DNA from: Fasciolopsis buskii
Lineage: Eukaryota > Platyhelminthes > Trematoda > Plagiorchiida > Fasciolidae
Assembly: GCA_008360955.1 (NCBI GenBank)
Contig: LUCM01007237.1
Location: 1-64,000 of the forward strand
Reading direction: 5' to 3'
Length of the DNA: 64,000 nucleotides
Positions 11,461-22,905 of the stretch are shown piece by piece. Both the position numbers and the translations under genes were made by a program. Under the pieces are notes generated by a model, which made no database searches, was not told the origin of the DNA, and was given only the letters and a program-made list of their open reading frames with translations. Within the stretch, counting starts at the first letter, position 1, and every line of letters starts with the position of its first letter.

Positions 11461-12330
11461 CACATTCAGTTACATGGAGTGAGAGTAGGGTGGGCCATAG
11501 GCATGGGAGGTAGGGCAGGATGGGGGTAGTTTAGGGAGAAAAATGGTCTGGCTGAAACGGAAAGGAGTTGTGAAATGGGGGACTTGGTAGGGTATAAGGG
11601 AGATACCAGTAATCAGAGGGAGCCGGTAAACGTGGTCTATAATTCAAACAGTTTTCTGGTTTGCAATACACCTTCCATTGTTTGTTAGGTGGAATCAACT
11701 GAGATGGCTGTGTGGCTAGGTGCAGCGGGATGGATTAATACCTGACGATATCCCTGGAAGGTGGAGGAGAGATACGGGTTTGGCCAGATAGTTGTTCACG
11801 TAGGGGAAACTGGGTAGCTGTTTCGGGGTGTGAAGGGTGAAAACCAGAGGTCTTGAAGGATCTAGTCTACCTACGATGTCTTGGTAGATATGAAGTTCTG
11901 GGGTTTGTTGGTTTATTTGCCAAAGTGGTGCCAAAATTTGGGCCAGCTTTCCTTAGTTGTGCAATATGGGGTGCGTACTGTGGACTCTTGGGCGTAAATA
12001 GCACCGGTAGCCTCCCTTTCGGTGACAAATTTGGGGTGTATTGGGTGAATTGGTTTCTAGGGGTGAGAGGAACAATAGGACCAGCTCTAGGGCTGGCGGG
12101 TAGAGTAGGCAGACTGGAGACTGTAACCATGCCGACGGCCTCATTTTCAGATTTCCACTGGGATTTTGAAGTGTGGGTCGCAGAGCACTGCATTTGGGGT
12201 TGCACTTTGAAGTGTATGATTCAAGGTGCAATATCTTACGTGGGGGTTGAATGGGAGGTGAGGAGAAAGATGTATCCAAAACAACTTCAAGTCTAAGAGG
12301 AAGTTTTGGGTTTGTAAACGTGAACATGGG
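11461..12330 (-). pseudogene. Pro/Ser/Thr-rich open frames, possible ORF1 remnant
   Basis: Overlapping minus frames at 12327-11953, 12205-11867 and 11934-11716 stay open over about 600 bp and encode peptides rich in Pro, Ser, Thr and Gln (TLPASPRAGPIVPLTPRN). They lie just upstream, in sense, of the endonuclease of the 8290-11460 element, where CR1-like elements place ORF1. No zinc knuckle, esterase or RRM motif is visible. A + frame of 147 codons (11853-12296) overlaps and may simply be its shadow. Confidence 0.35.
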
Positions 12331-14560
12331 TTCAGTGGTGTAGGACGATATCAGGAAGACTTAATGATTTGCATGCTGGGGGAGGCGGGGGTGCTCCCTT
12401 TTTCTAGAACAAGTGCCTCACGTTGGAGCGGTGTTTTATCCATCGCAATCCTTATAGTTTCGTACAGGGTAGCATTTTGGTAAATTTCGTGAGGATAAAA
12501 TTAAAAATAGGAAACTTTTGCATTCATCACTCTGCAATATTTCGAAAAATCTCATAAAAGAGTAGCCAGAACATGTTATGTTTTTTTCAGGACAACGGCC
12601 GAAACACGGCCACAGGTTATCAGAATTTACGCTGAACATGGGACACTGGAATTGCTATAATTACTGAGTCTAGAGATCGTGAAACAAAAAGCGGAAATAC
12701 GAAAAGTGCGCTTTGAAAGATTACTGTGCGGAAGATGCGTGGGTTCTTAGAGAATTTTGCAAGCAAACTTCTCACAAACAAGACCATTTCCAGTGGCCTT
12801 TAAGCCTGAAGCACCCAAGGAGCATATTCTGGGCGAAACTTGCCCTTAGGCCTCCGCTGAACCAAAATGCGACCGTAGTTTCAACGGAAATCAGGGCAGG
12901 CTGGGAAAATTTGCAGTTTGAACCGACTTGCAGCATAATCCGACGGCGCCTCATGGCGCATCCTGATGCGTGGAGCCGACAGTCAGAGAGGCTACATCCA
13001 GGGCAAAAACGTGCCCTCGTGACATTGCGCTCGTTGGCAGCACAGACAAATGCACGTTAACCAAAACAAGCCAAGATGAAACGCGTGTAAGCAAGCCATC
13101 GATATCTTATACTAGTGCTTTGGGCATTCAGGGAAAATCGAGTGAAATAGATCAAGGAGCTCAACGTAACCAGTAACACAGAAAAAGGGGCCGACAATAA
13201 AAATTAGGAAGGGCCTAAGCAGGTGCAAGTAACAAAACAAGTAAAAACCGACGGAAGGCCACCAGAATCAACCATACTTCGCATCAGGGGATGACAAACC
13301 TGGAAGCCAAGTTCACAATACTTTCGGCGACAATTTGGGCAACCCCACGCTCTATAAATTTTCCAGATAAAACAAGATCTATTATGTGTACACAAAGCAC
13401 AATCTAAAAACTTTGAGGTATCTGCTGAACTGCTAAACACAATGTAAGTAGCTTTGGTCCGCAGTAAAGAGCTTGCAGCATTTCGGGACTTCAGCTATCC
13501 GGATGACAACTAGGTGAATGGAAATGCTTCTAGCAGAATTGGAGAAACAGCCTTACATTGGCTGCTTTCCATGGCTTGACCCGAAATGTAAAACAGGATT
13601 TTAAACATGAGGTGGGGCAGTGCCTGTTTCTCCTAGAATGGTGATTACAAGATCTCATGGAGAAATAAGTCTGCAAAAATCAGATGCCATAGTAGGCTGA
13701 GGATTGATAAATGAAAGGGCTGCAGCGTTAGCGCCCCGTTTACCTGAACAAGATGTCCCGATCATGGAAGATGGTTGAGCAGCCACTAAAGGTGATTAAT
13801 CACATTGGCGCAGAGGACAGTTTCAATTGAGGTAGTAAAAAGCATGTTCCAGCCCTGATGGCAACTTATCAGAATAAGGTGGGCATTAAGAGCTCGAAAG
13901 AGGAAATGGGTGGTGTACAAAGCCTGTAATACCTATCAAATGTGTAATTACTAAAGAAGAGCGAGAAATGGGGCACAGGCACTCTAACAAGATAGACCAT
14001 ACTGCTTCCAGCGTAAGTTATTAGGAAACATCGAAAGAAACCTCAGAGCTTGCTCCGCGTATGCACAGTCCAAGAATAACCAGCGACTGTGTTGACCCAC
14101 CGGAACTGCCGGGCGAAAGCCCATTGCTGGCGTAATCCAAAAACACCGAGTGGTTTATTGGGAAGATTTAGGGGATATTTTCCGCTTGCCGAGTAAAGCT
14201 TATGTCCAACTTGAAATCCCGAAAACTGCTGACATCTTGAAAATATCGAAATTTTTTCCATTGGAGGACTAGATTGAAACCGGGCTAAGCACGCTAATGT
14301 GCTTGAAGCATCTTGCTCAGACATGTTGCCATAGGGGGTCGTTTGTTCAAAAACGGAAATACTTGCAGTCGTCTTCACGCTGCTCTACAATGCCCCCCTC
14401 CGGAAGGGAGAAAAGTCGGAATAATTAGAAACTGCAATAATGCTGGGGGTAAAAAGTGTGTGCAAGATTCAGAAAGAAAACCTACAGATAGATGATTCCA
14501 ATTTGTCTATTATGGTATTCATTGCATAAGGACTCCGAATGCAAGTATGCAAACAACTAA
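12331..14560. other. No recognisable gene
   Basis: Open frames at 12713-13060 (+), 12970-13176 (+) and 14043-14378 (-) show no motif I can name. By position the region could hold decayed upstream RT sequence of the + strand element at 14875, but I could not align any block. Confidence 0.3.
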
Positions 14561-14564
14561 TGAA

Positions 14565-14700
14565 GCAGTGCTATTTCATGAACTAGTAAACTACGTGATA
14601 TCATCGCTCAGCTCGCCACGGAGAAATCACAGTTCCTGCACGGTTAACTGACGGTGAGTTATGCATTAATATCAAATAATAAAATAGTTCATGAAAATAT
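14565..14700. repeat. Foldback of two hammerhead-SINE 3' bodies
   Basis: The left arm (14570-14618) read on the minus strand gives GAGCTGAGCGATGATATCAC and ends in GTTCATGAAAT. The right arm (14640-14697) read on the plus strand gives ACGGTGAGTTATGCATTAAT and ends in AGTTCATGAAAAT. Both match the 3' body of the SINE at 62430-62625, and the two arms form an imperfect inverted repeat with a short spacer. Confidence 0.6.
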
Positions 14701-14874
14701 TCAATCTCCCACTAATACCACAATGCCATTTAAGGAACAGCACGGAAAAGCAGTCGGAAGTGTGGCCTGTTAGTTGCGTTGTTTTTTTCTGGACGAGGTA
14801 GCAAAAATCTTAGAGTGTGGTGAACGGTAAGGAGTCGGCTGCAGGGCGATAAGCAGGGTATTTGACCCAGCTTG

Positions 14875-15380
14875 CCACGGTTCTTTCGATTAAAGTATGA
14901 GAGTATTAGAAAAATGAATGGTAATAACTGTATAAACAGCTTTCTCGGGGAAAAAAGGTTAACCAAAGATTTGGACTTAGTTGTTAAGAAAACCTCCTGC
15001 CCCTATATAAGAGGCGCAAGATGGGCCAAAATGCCCAGACAGGAAGTTTTAGGCTCAGGTATTCGTTATCTTCCAAGGAACCCAATACGCTCAGGCCCTT
15101 TTACGCGGCTTCCATAAGACCGCACCTGCAGCACTGTGTTCAAACCTTTGTGCTTCCCTCAATGGAATACATAAATTGACTGGGGAAGGTGGAGAATTTG
15201 GCGACCAAGGTGTTGACTGGCCGAAGGCAAAAAGCTGTGACGAAAAAACCCAACGCCCTGGTATTTTCTGCCTCATACAACGAGGCACGCATGGGCAGAA
15301 AAATTACACTTTCAAAATGATGAAAAGTCTTTGAAGCCAAAATTGAGGACCTGGTAACTCTTATACCATACAAAAGCACC
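14875..15380 (+). pseudogene. CR1-like ORF2 thumb/C-terminal region, frameshifted
   Basis: The + frames read TKDLDLVVKKTS (family 'ekDLGVvv...ls'), then ASIRPHLQHCVQTFVLPSME (family 'yvRPhLEyc.q.w.P.l..di'), then LGKVENLATKVLTGRRQ (family 'le.vQ..aTklv.glr'). The run continues to about 15330. The wording of the blocks is closer to a vertebrate-type CR1 than to the FFIVR.SSLW subfamily at 4700 and 8290, so at least two CR1-like lineages are present. Upstream RT blocks were not found, so the copy is 5'-truncated or decayed. Confidence 0.75.
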
Positions 15381-16279
15381 AAATGATATAGATTAACGCT
15401 GCAGCGCAGCTATACAAGTCTTCAAATGTAGGCTAGGTATTTCACCACTAGGGTTATTCTACCTATGAACTGACTGCCAAGCCGAGCTAGTAAGCACAGC
15501 TTTTATGGAATTAAAAAAACTCGCGGTGCCTACTGGGCAGCCGTATATCTAGATATGAAACCGTAAATCCCAAGTGTGGACTGGAAACATATCTTTTGAA
15601 TAATAATATTTTATTTCCTAAACTGCGCCAAGTCATGGAGTGCGCATGCTCATGACGTGTAATGATAGTGACAAAAAACCACTCAATTGGAAACGGTGGG
15701 GGGCTTATACAATAATTAATAAACCAAACGTCAGGTGGTACGTTTGGTAAGAACATAAATAGTAAGGAATTCCACGGAAATGATTTTAGCCCAACGGGGA
15801 CTTATCATCCGTACCGCTTGAGATCACGTTTCCACATCTCACAGGCCGCCATATGCACGCAGCGGACCCAAATGTATAGAAAAATCCAAACGAAGTTCCC
15901 CTTATATGGTGAGATTTCAGAATTTTGGGAATAAATAAGAAATAATCCAGGTAGAATGGAAAAAGCTTGACAAGAGAAATGCAATAAAACAATGAACGGG
16001 CAATTTAGCAGCAATTTATATCGGGATGCATGGCCTGGTTAGCAGTTCATTGCACGGCCACTAGCGGCAAAAAGGTCGAATATTGGAACCACAGCGCGTT
16101 GGGCGGGCGGAGACGGCGACAAAAAATAGAAATCGTATAATCGTAGGTACGATTTATGAGGCTTGTTTTGGGTACTCTGGATTTCGTTAATTTCAGCCAG
16201 GTTTAATAGCGGATGTGTAATTGGATGAGGAGAGAAACCAGATTTAATCGAGGCAACGCTGAGACGTATTTAGATGCTC
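15381..16279. other. No recognisable gene
   Basis: Short minus frames at 15511-15756 and 15786-16014 have no motif. A sequence near 16030-16095 faintly resembles tRNA A and B boxes but is too weak to call. Confidence 0.3.
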
Positions 16280-16660
16280 AGGTTACATCAGATGCCAACA
16301 TCATTCCGCAGTGTGTCGATTTTTATGGTTTAGGCGAAAAACTTTGGAAAGTAGGAAGATGATGGCACGACTAAAGGGTGCGCGTTAATGCATGGACCAT
16401 AGGGCTATTTGCCACAACAATGCTAGTGGGCGGGTTTGACAACGTGCGGGCCACCCATCCTGAAAAACACCGTTTAAGGGTGACAGCAGGAGGTGTAATC
16501 CGCCAAACGATCTGCATCTGTACATAACTGCAGCCAAACTAACCGCCAGATTTGCGCCGGCCAAAGCGTTGGATCCAGCCGCACTCCTCAATACTGTGAT
16601 AATGCTAGTGCATTGGGGGGGGGTGAAGGACGGAATGTGTATAAGTTAGGGTAGGAGAAG
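16280..16660. repeat. Dispersed repeat, copy 2 (partner at 6860-7255)
   Basis: Colinear with 6860-7255 in the same orientation (ACATCAGATGCCAACAT near its start, GGGTGCGCGTTAATGC, TGCCACAACAATGCTAGTGG, CTGAAAAACACCG). It ends in a run of nine or ten G near 16612-16625. The minus frame 16591-16385 encodes a peptide with LLLSPLNGVFQDGWPARC, similar in part to the frame in copy 1. Confidence 0.6.
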
Positions 16661-16999
16661 CAAAAAACATTTTTCCGGCATATAATATTTTCGGGTTAGC
16701 CGAAACCGCAGTTGCAAGGGTATAAATTGATTACTTAGATCCAAGTAGATCTGAACGGCCTGCAAAGGAAAAAAGAACGGGCGGCCGAGTGGTCTAGCTG
16801 CCACGATAATTTGTCTCCCAAAAACAGTGCAACTCGCGCAAAGTCTTAAGTTACGGAAGCCGGCCTGCAAAATACCAGTGTGGGCTACTGAATAGTCGGA
16901 ATCCAAAATTATGTCCCGTGCACGCGAACCTGGGCTGAACAGAACTATCTTCGCAACTTCATGGTTGAATCCTGCCTTTCCACCCAACAAAAGCTATCA
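16661..16999. other. Unassigned, 114-codon minus frame
   Basis: Minus frame 16990-16646 encodes 114 residues with no known motif. It adjoins the dispersed repeat and may be part of it. Confidence 0.25.
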
Positions 17000-18270
17000 T
17001 TTTGCCATTCCAGTACATTCCCAATCATGACCCGTGCAAAAGTTCCAATGGGCCAGCTTTTTTGAATATATTACCGTCCAGCTTCTTCATCGATATCCAA
17101 TTCCAGACCCCATCTAAATTAGATGCTTGCGCCAGCAACTTTAGCTCACATCAACAAAAAATCGGTCGTCGTTTTCACGGAAACCGGATGTCTGGAGAAG
17201 ATATTGAAAACAATATCGACTTATTTGGTGGGCATGTATAACGCAAACATAGGAGAACAGATTTTGGGGGAGGCTCTTTGGTGTACGTAAGAGACCTCCT
17301 TCCGGCCTCAATTTATAATCACCTAACATCTGATAGCTTCCAGAATTCCATTTGGCTTGCCGTGGCCGAAAAGATTCAGCAATTGCCCAAAGGGATGACA
17401 GCCTACTCTTCCCAAAATAATCACCTCAACACACTTGTCACATATATGGGCATAGACGTTAATATCCCCAAACTAATATTCTACGCATTCACCGAAATAG
17501 TTTTCTCCTTTATGACGCAGGATGAATTTGCTCTTTTGCCTCACCTTAGCTAAAGGTATTCTGTATCTCTTTCAGATGTTTTCTTTTGCCGTAAAGACAT
17601 TGGCAAATTTCCAACTAAAGTGAAGCTATCGTTCCATTGTGAACCAACAAAAATACTCCAATTTATCTACCGCATCCAGAAAATGTCACCGCTTTTATAG
17701 TTCTGTCTAACTTATTCAACATCTTTCGGGTAATTGCACCTTCTTGTCACAAAGAAAGACCTCCGCGTCACACCGATTTACAAAAGTGGTTCATGAGAAG
17801 GGCCTTCCAATTATAAGTCCATCACCATAACCCCAGTTATTTCACGTATTAAGGAATCAAGAATTGAATAAAAAGACCTCCTACCTAAAGGGATATGGCA
17901 TTACCACCGTTGATCGGCATGGTTTTCTTCGCCCAAAGCCATGCAAAATATGCGTGATTGAATTTCTTAATGTAGTGACGAAGATTGCCAGTGACGGACA
18001 ATCAGCAAAGGCAGTCTTTCTTTGGTACGACGAAAGCCTCTGACTGATGTTCTCATTGCTGCCACGCACCAAGCGTCAGCATTTATCAGTTGCAGCCCGC
18101 ACTCTAATTTCGCTACCAAGCTCCATCGCCTTACCAGGAGCGCTCGCTCTTTACCAGCTACTCACCCACTCAGCCTGGAGGCCACCCAGCTTAGACTATT
18201 TTAGTATTAGGTACCCGTATTTTCATTGCACTCAAGTCTTCATTGTTAATCTTCCACTTTTATAATCCTA
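17000..18270 (+). mobile_element. CR1-like element: endonuclease plus RT, broken
   Basis: At 17180-17560 the + frames give FTETGCLEKIL (family 'fTETWL') and, from 17275, GSLVYVRDLLPASIYNHL (family 'GGvllYvr..lp....'), the endonuclease. At 17750-17880 DLRVTPIYKS and then ITITPVISRI match RT finger blocks. At 17890-18030 HGFLRPKPCKICVIEFLN and VTKIASDGQSAKAVFL match the 'HGF...rSc..qlie....' and 'D..kafD' region, with the catalytic Asp block degraded. Frameshifts separate all blocks. Nothing beyond 18270 can be aligned, so the 3' half is missing or unrecognisable. Confidence 0.7.
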
Positions 18271-18419
18271 GGGTACCACCAGTCACCAAGCACATGCCAA
18301 ACCACGAAGTCTACACCGATTTAAACAGCCGAAGTTTTGTTGTTTGAAATGCTGCTTTGCGTCCCCCATTACAATTCATTGTCGTACACCAATGGATGAC
18401 AAGAATGCGCTACGACCAT

Positions 18420-18850
18420 TAGTTCGTGCGAATAACCACAACCTCAACGACACTGCGGAAGCGTGTGTGTCTGATAACAACGGAAAATGATGTTGAATCA
18501 GTTGGTTACAGTGCTTTCAAAAAAGGCAGCGAAGCATATCTTCAGAGAGGCTGCCTAGTGTGCGCAATAAACACGTTACCAACCCCATTTTATAATCGCG
18601 CTACTTTTGATAATCTCTCTGATTCCATTTAGTTTATCATAGAACTTGGTCGCCAGGACTCAGCACGTCCACCTGGAAACCAGAAACAGCGGCATATTTG
18701 AATTTACAGCTACTACATGCCTGGTCCGTGCACGCATACCTGAAGACGATAACTTAGCCGATTGTGACCACTCCCAGGTTTGCCCTAGCCTTATGCTGCT
18801 ATCTTGTACTGCTTTCCAAAGACCGCGAGGTAAACCATGCTATTAGGCCT
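18420..18850 (+). pseudogene. CR1-like endonuclease fragment
   Basis: Near 18555-18640 the frame reads NTLPTPFYNRATFDNLSDSI, parallel to LLPASIYNHLTSDSFQNSIW of the copy at 17281-17360. This is a second, more decayed endonuclease of the same subfamily placed after the first. It is either a separate insertion or a rearranged piece. Confidence 0.5.
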
Positions 18851-21800
18851 CTCGGAGTCATCTTCCTACTCTTATCCGTTCCAAGTTCCAGCTGCACTGT
18901 CATAAGCAAATAAAGTATGATTCCTGTCCACATTTCCGGAATGTCAACACGATTAATGTTTGCATTATGAAATGGCATTCTTTGCGGAATTATATTTCAC
19001 AGTATGAATTTTCTCTTTCCTCATCCTACAGATTTCAAAAGGGAAAGAATTAATCTTAAAAGGGTATAACATTTCAGTGGTAGAATAATTCATTAGCATC
19101 CAGAGAGCGTTTGACTTAAACCAAGATAATTTGAGATCGCACAAAATTAGAATAAAAATACTGCTCGAAAGTCTGAAGGAACTTAACCTGCTTAGGACCT
19201 AATGTTATCACAAACATGAACCGGGTTAGCTTTCCTGTAAACATTGACTTTTGCTCAGAGACTTCTCCTCAAACCGCCTGTTCCTATGTCAATGGTGTTG
19301 CCTCAGACCAATAGGGTATCAGAACGGATGTTCCCGGATATCATTCAGATGGTTCTGTAAAGCACCGTTTCAGCCAATAAAACGATACTTGTGGGTCATG
19401 ATTCAGCATAATTGAGAGCCTACGACCATTTATCCACAATCCAGCTAAAAATTTCTGGTTTTGCGTGAGCGCTAGCGCAAGCAACAAGGAGCTATCCTGC
19501 AGCTCAACTATGACAGTATCGCGCCAAGGCTGTTCCTTACAAGATCATTGGAATGGGCGTTTGCGCACATCATGAGAATATGTTAGAACAAGCTTATACA
19601 AGTGCGCAAGCATAAAAAGAACTCGGATAGGGGCCCAATTCAAAGACACGAAACTAGGGGCAATTTCTTGGGATATCCATGAGAAAATGTGCAGAAGTTC
19701 CAGTCCACGTAAAATTTGTCCACGCACAACACCCTTCTGATTTTCCATCCTTACCTATTCCAGTGGAAATTTGTGCCGCTTTGGGTGGGACGTCGACGCA
19801 GAGGGCCATCTAATCGCCAGTTTTCAGTTCCCCTCAGACAGATCTGGATTAACGTGATGGTACGCCATTGAGCACTTTCCTTAAGACTCTAGCAATGTGT
19901 AAAACTAAGCCATCTCTTCCAGGGAGGCTGGTGTTTTGCTAGTTAATATTACAACAGTCTTCTCTATCCTCAGTAACATGACCATCTGTGCCACAAACTT
20001 GCCGTACCTATTAGACGGCGTAAATCAGTCTTTCAGTGACCAGGTATTCCAATAATTCATTATTCATTATATGTTGCAAAACATCCATTGGGTTATACTT
20101 ACTTCATTACTGCAGAAACAACAGCTTCACGGTACCTACAGTTAATTAATAACTCTTTTTTTTAGATTCCCCAATGACAGCCCTTTTATTTATAAATAAT
20201 AATCTTCAATCTCCTATTTCTACTCCTAGAGGAGTCCCAAAAAATAAATGCTTGTGCACCTTCAGCACGTCAATTGCATAACCGGCCCTCACCACAAGGT
20301 CCCAAGGAAGACTGACATGTGTGCTGACTACTGGCCACCTGGGTCTTTGAAACAGAAGTGGTTAAATCGGCAGTGGATCAAGCATAGCACTTATCTGTCA
20401 ACTGAATCCAACTGACCAGCAATGACAGGCGTGTATGCATTATATTGGCAATGTCCCGGCCTAGGGGTCGAGAGCTGTGGAACCCGTTCGGATCTACAAG
20501 ACCGAATAGCAGAAGGTGCTGGATTCTTCAGTTAACATATTACATTACTAATAGCCAGCCTGAAATTCCGTTTGCCGTGCATTGAATATTGTGGAGCTAA
20601 ACACCCTGTCTATCCCATTTTAAGACTTATAATTCCCCTGTGGCACAAGTCTGCTCTTCAATCAGATATGGTAGGAAGATTGCACCTTTGTGGCTGGCGA
20701 AAGATCACCATGCACTTGCACACGGAAAGGACAGGCTGCAAAACACATTTGTGAACACTCCGGTACTCCATATTCTCACCGTCTGATAGATCTGGCCGTG
20801 CAACTTCAGAATATTTCGTAAAGCAGTTAGCCCTTTATTCCTTTTGTTTTTCTTATCCACAGGACCAGCGGATACTCATTCAGGCATTCTAATCCGGAAA
20901 CTCCCAGAGGTGACTAGAAAGAGTATCAGTGGCGCCATTAATGGGTGCATTTATCGGTGCAGAAAAGATATGCGCCCGGGCCTGATTACGCTGCGAAAAG
21001 CAAAATACACATTAATTGCAGCGTGAACTATTGACAGAACTGCAAACACATGAAGCTGAATGAGCAAAGAATGAGAGTGTATACCTGCTCTTTGTAAGTT
21101 TCAGCAAGACGATCAGTTATCGGGAATAAGTGGAAACTTCATCGTTCATAAACGACGTTGCATGTGATGGCTTAGTTCGTTCAATTACATCGACGCATAA
21201 TGACATTGCGGGAGCAAATATGAGACCCATTGCATCGGATAAAAGGCCATACTTAATTGCAGCAGTGACTTGATAGGAGACAGAGTGTAAGATACAAAGG
21301 AAAGTCCGCAACAGAATTGAATGGTGAGTCTGGTCCAACATCATTCACGATGGGGTTAAATGCTCTGCGAGACAATTCCAACTGCCAAGAAAATTGAAAA
21401 ATGGCATGTCGGCGTGACAGGGAGAATTTCTAATGTGATGGTGCGAAGCACAGGCGATTTGATGAAACATGGGCTACTGAGGAAACGGTCAGATTTGAAG
21501 TGTGCAGCAATATTGATTAAATGATAATGCGCATATTTCACGGCGACTGGGGTAAAGTGTCAGCTGAACTCCATAGCCAATAATGGTAAATAAATGTGCA
21601 AAGACCATGCAGATGATGTGTCTTTTGTGCAGTTATTCACACGAAGAGCCGCGACCGTGACATGCTTTTATGCTTTAGTGCATTTTCGGGGTGTTTTGGA
21701 CCAGTGAGCGGTAGAATCTATACTTAGTGAGGAATAATAAAGGCGGTACACAGAGGTGAGTAGCACGTCGCGGTTGCGTTTTTGGATCAACTTAATAGCT

Positions 21801-22346
21801 GCGATTCCGAGGGCCGAGTTGAATTAGCCACGGCTGTTTGAAAGAAGTTGAGCAATGAAACGGGCGCAGTAAGGTTGCTGTCAGTAGGATGGCCCCTGGT
21901 CAGGAAGCTATTAGGTATTTAACGTGCCTAGGAGCATGGTTGGGTTTCACAGCTATCACATTGCACGGGTCACGTAGTCCAGCCATAAACGACTGTAAAT
22001 TGCATACTACGCCAGTTAATGTCAGCACTGGAGATGGCACCGTTTTACAGGGCTCTTCAGGTAATGTTGCAAAAAGATAACCTGAACGTTTCACGTAGCG
22101 GCTGAAAGATTAACACAGGCAGCGGCGACTCGGGAAAACCCCAACGAAACGATTTTAGTAGGGTCCGTTAGATAACACAGTGCTCTCATAAAAGCTTGCA
22201 GATAAGCAGAAATAGAAACAAAGTGGGCGGAACTGTCAGGAAACCACTGCCAGGTAACGTTTCTTGCACTGTTAACCGTGGCGTGAATGTTTCTGAGAAT
22301 GCCAGAGGCAGGAAAAGTAACGGAGGAAAAATACAACGCAGAGTGA
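18851..22346. other. No confident gene; weak RT echoes
   Basis: Mostly short frames. At about 20195-20240 (+) a SPISTPRGVPK stretch resembles the 'vtSGVPQGsvLgP' RT block, and near 20570 (+) RLPCIEYCG resembles the 'vRPhiEYc' block. Both are isolated and weak. Nothing else is recognised. Confidence 0.3.
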
Positions 22347-22880
22347 CTAGTCGCAAGCTGAAAAGAGGACGTGTTGGAGTAAATTGGCTAAGCCGCCTGA
22401 AATGATAGAGAGAATAAGCATGAGACAACTGTATTTATGCCAACTCCCAGCTAGGCGAAAATGGACGACGCAAGTGAACCTTATCATGGTATTTTGTACC
22501 GCACTATACTTCTTTTTAAGTTTCCTAAATGATGCGGTAGACAAACAAAGTTTAACAGAGCCTGGAATGCTAGTCCTTTTACTCCTTTGCAGATCATGAG
22601 TGAAATTCCGTGGTGAGCGACAATTTAAAAAGCAACATGAGAAGGGTTCACCCAAGTTTGACATTTCCCACAAACGATTTGCCCAGCTGGGTTTTCTATT
22701 AGCTACGTCTAACTTTATATCGGTTTCTTGTGTTTTTATTGCGCAATTCAGATGCTTCTGTTTGGTGAGCAGCCATCTCCGAAGGCCAGGTGCTGTGATC
22801 CCACATGAAGCTTCTCTGCGTCCATCAACCGCACCGGTGATCAAGACCGCATCACAACTGCACCAAAATATGGATAGCAT
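22347..22880 (-). other. Unrecognised 177-codon open frame
   Basis: This is one of the longest frames outside the retrotransposons, with a basic middle (RSKRTSIPG, FRKLKKKYS) and a hydrophobic C-terminus. No family motif, flanking splice pattern or repeat relationship is visible. The plus strand is also open at 22600-22905, so one of the two may be chance. It could be a decayed repeat ORF or an exon. Confidence 0.2.
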
Positions 22881-22905
22881 GTGGCAAATCAGGTGGGCTC
22901 AGTGA

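Noticed and set aside
16030..16095. Possible SINE head with A and B boxes
   Set aside because: The matches are too short and the stems do not form.
20195..20600. RT fragments on the + strand (PRGVPK and CIEYC)
   Set aside because: The matches are isolated, a few residues long, and not supported by neighbouring blocks. Kept only as a note on the unassigned stretch.
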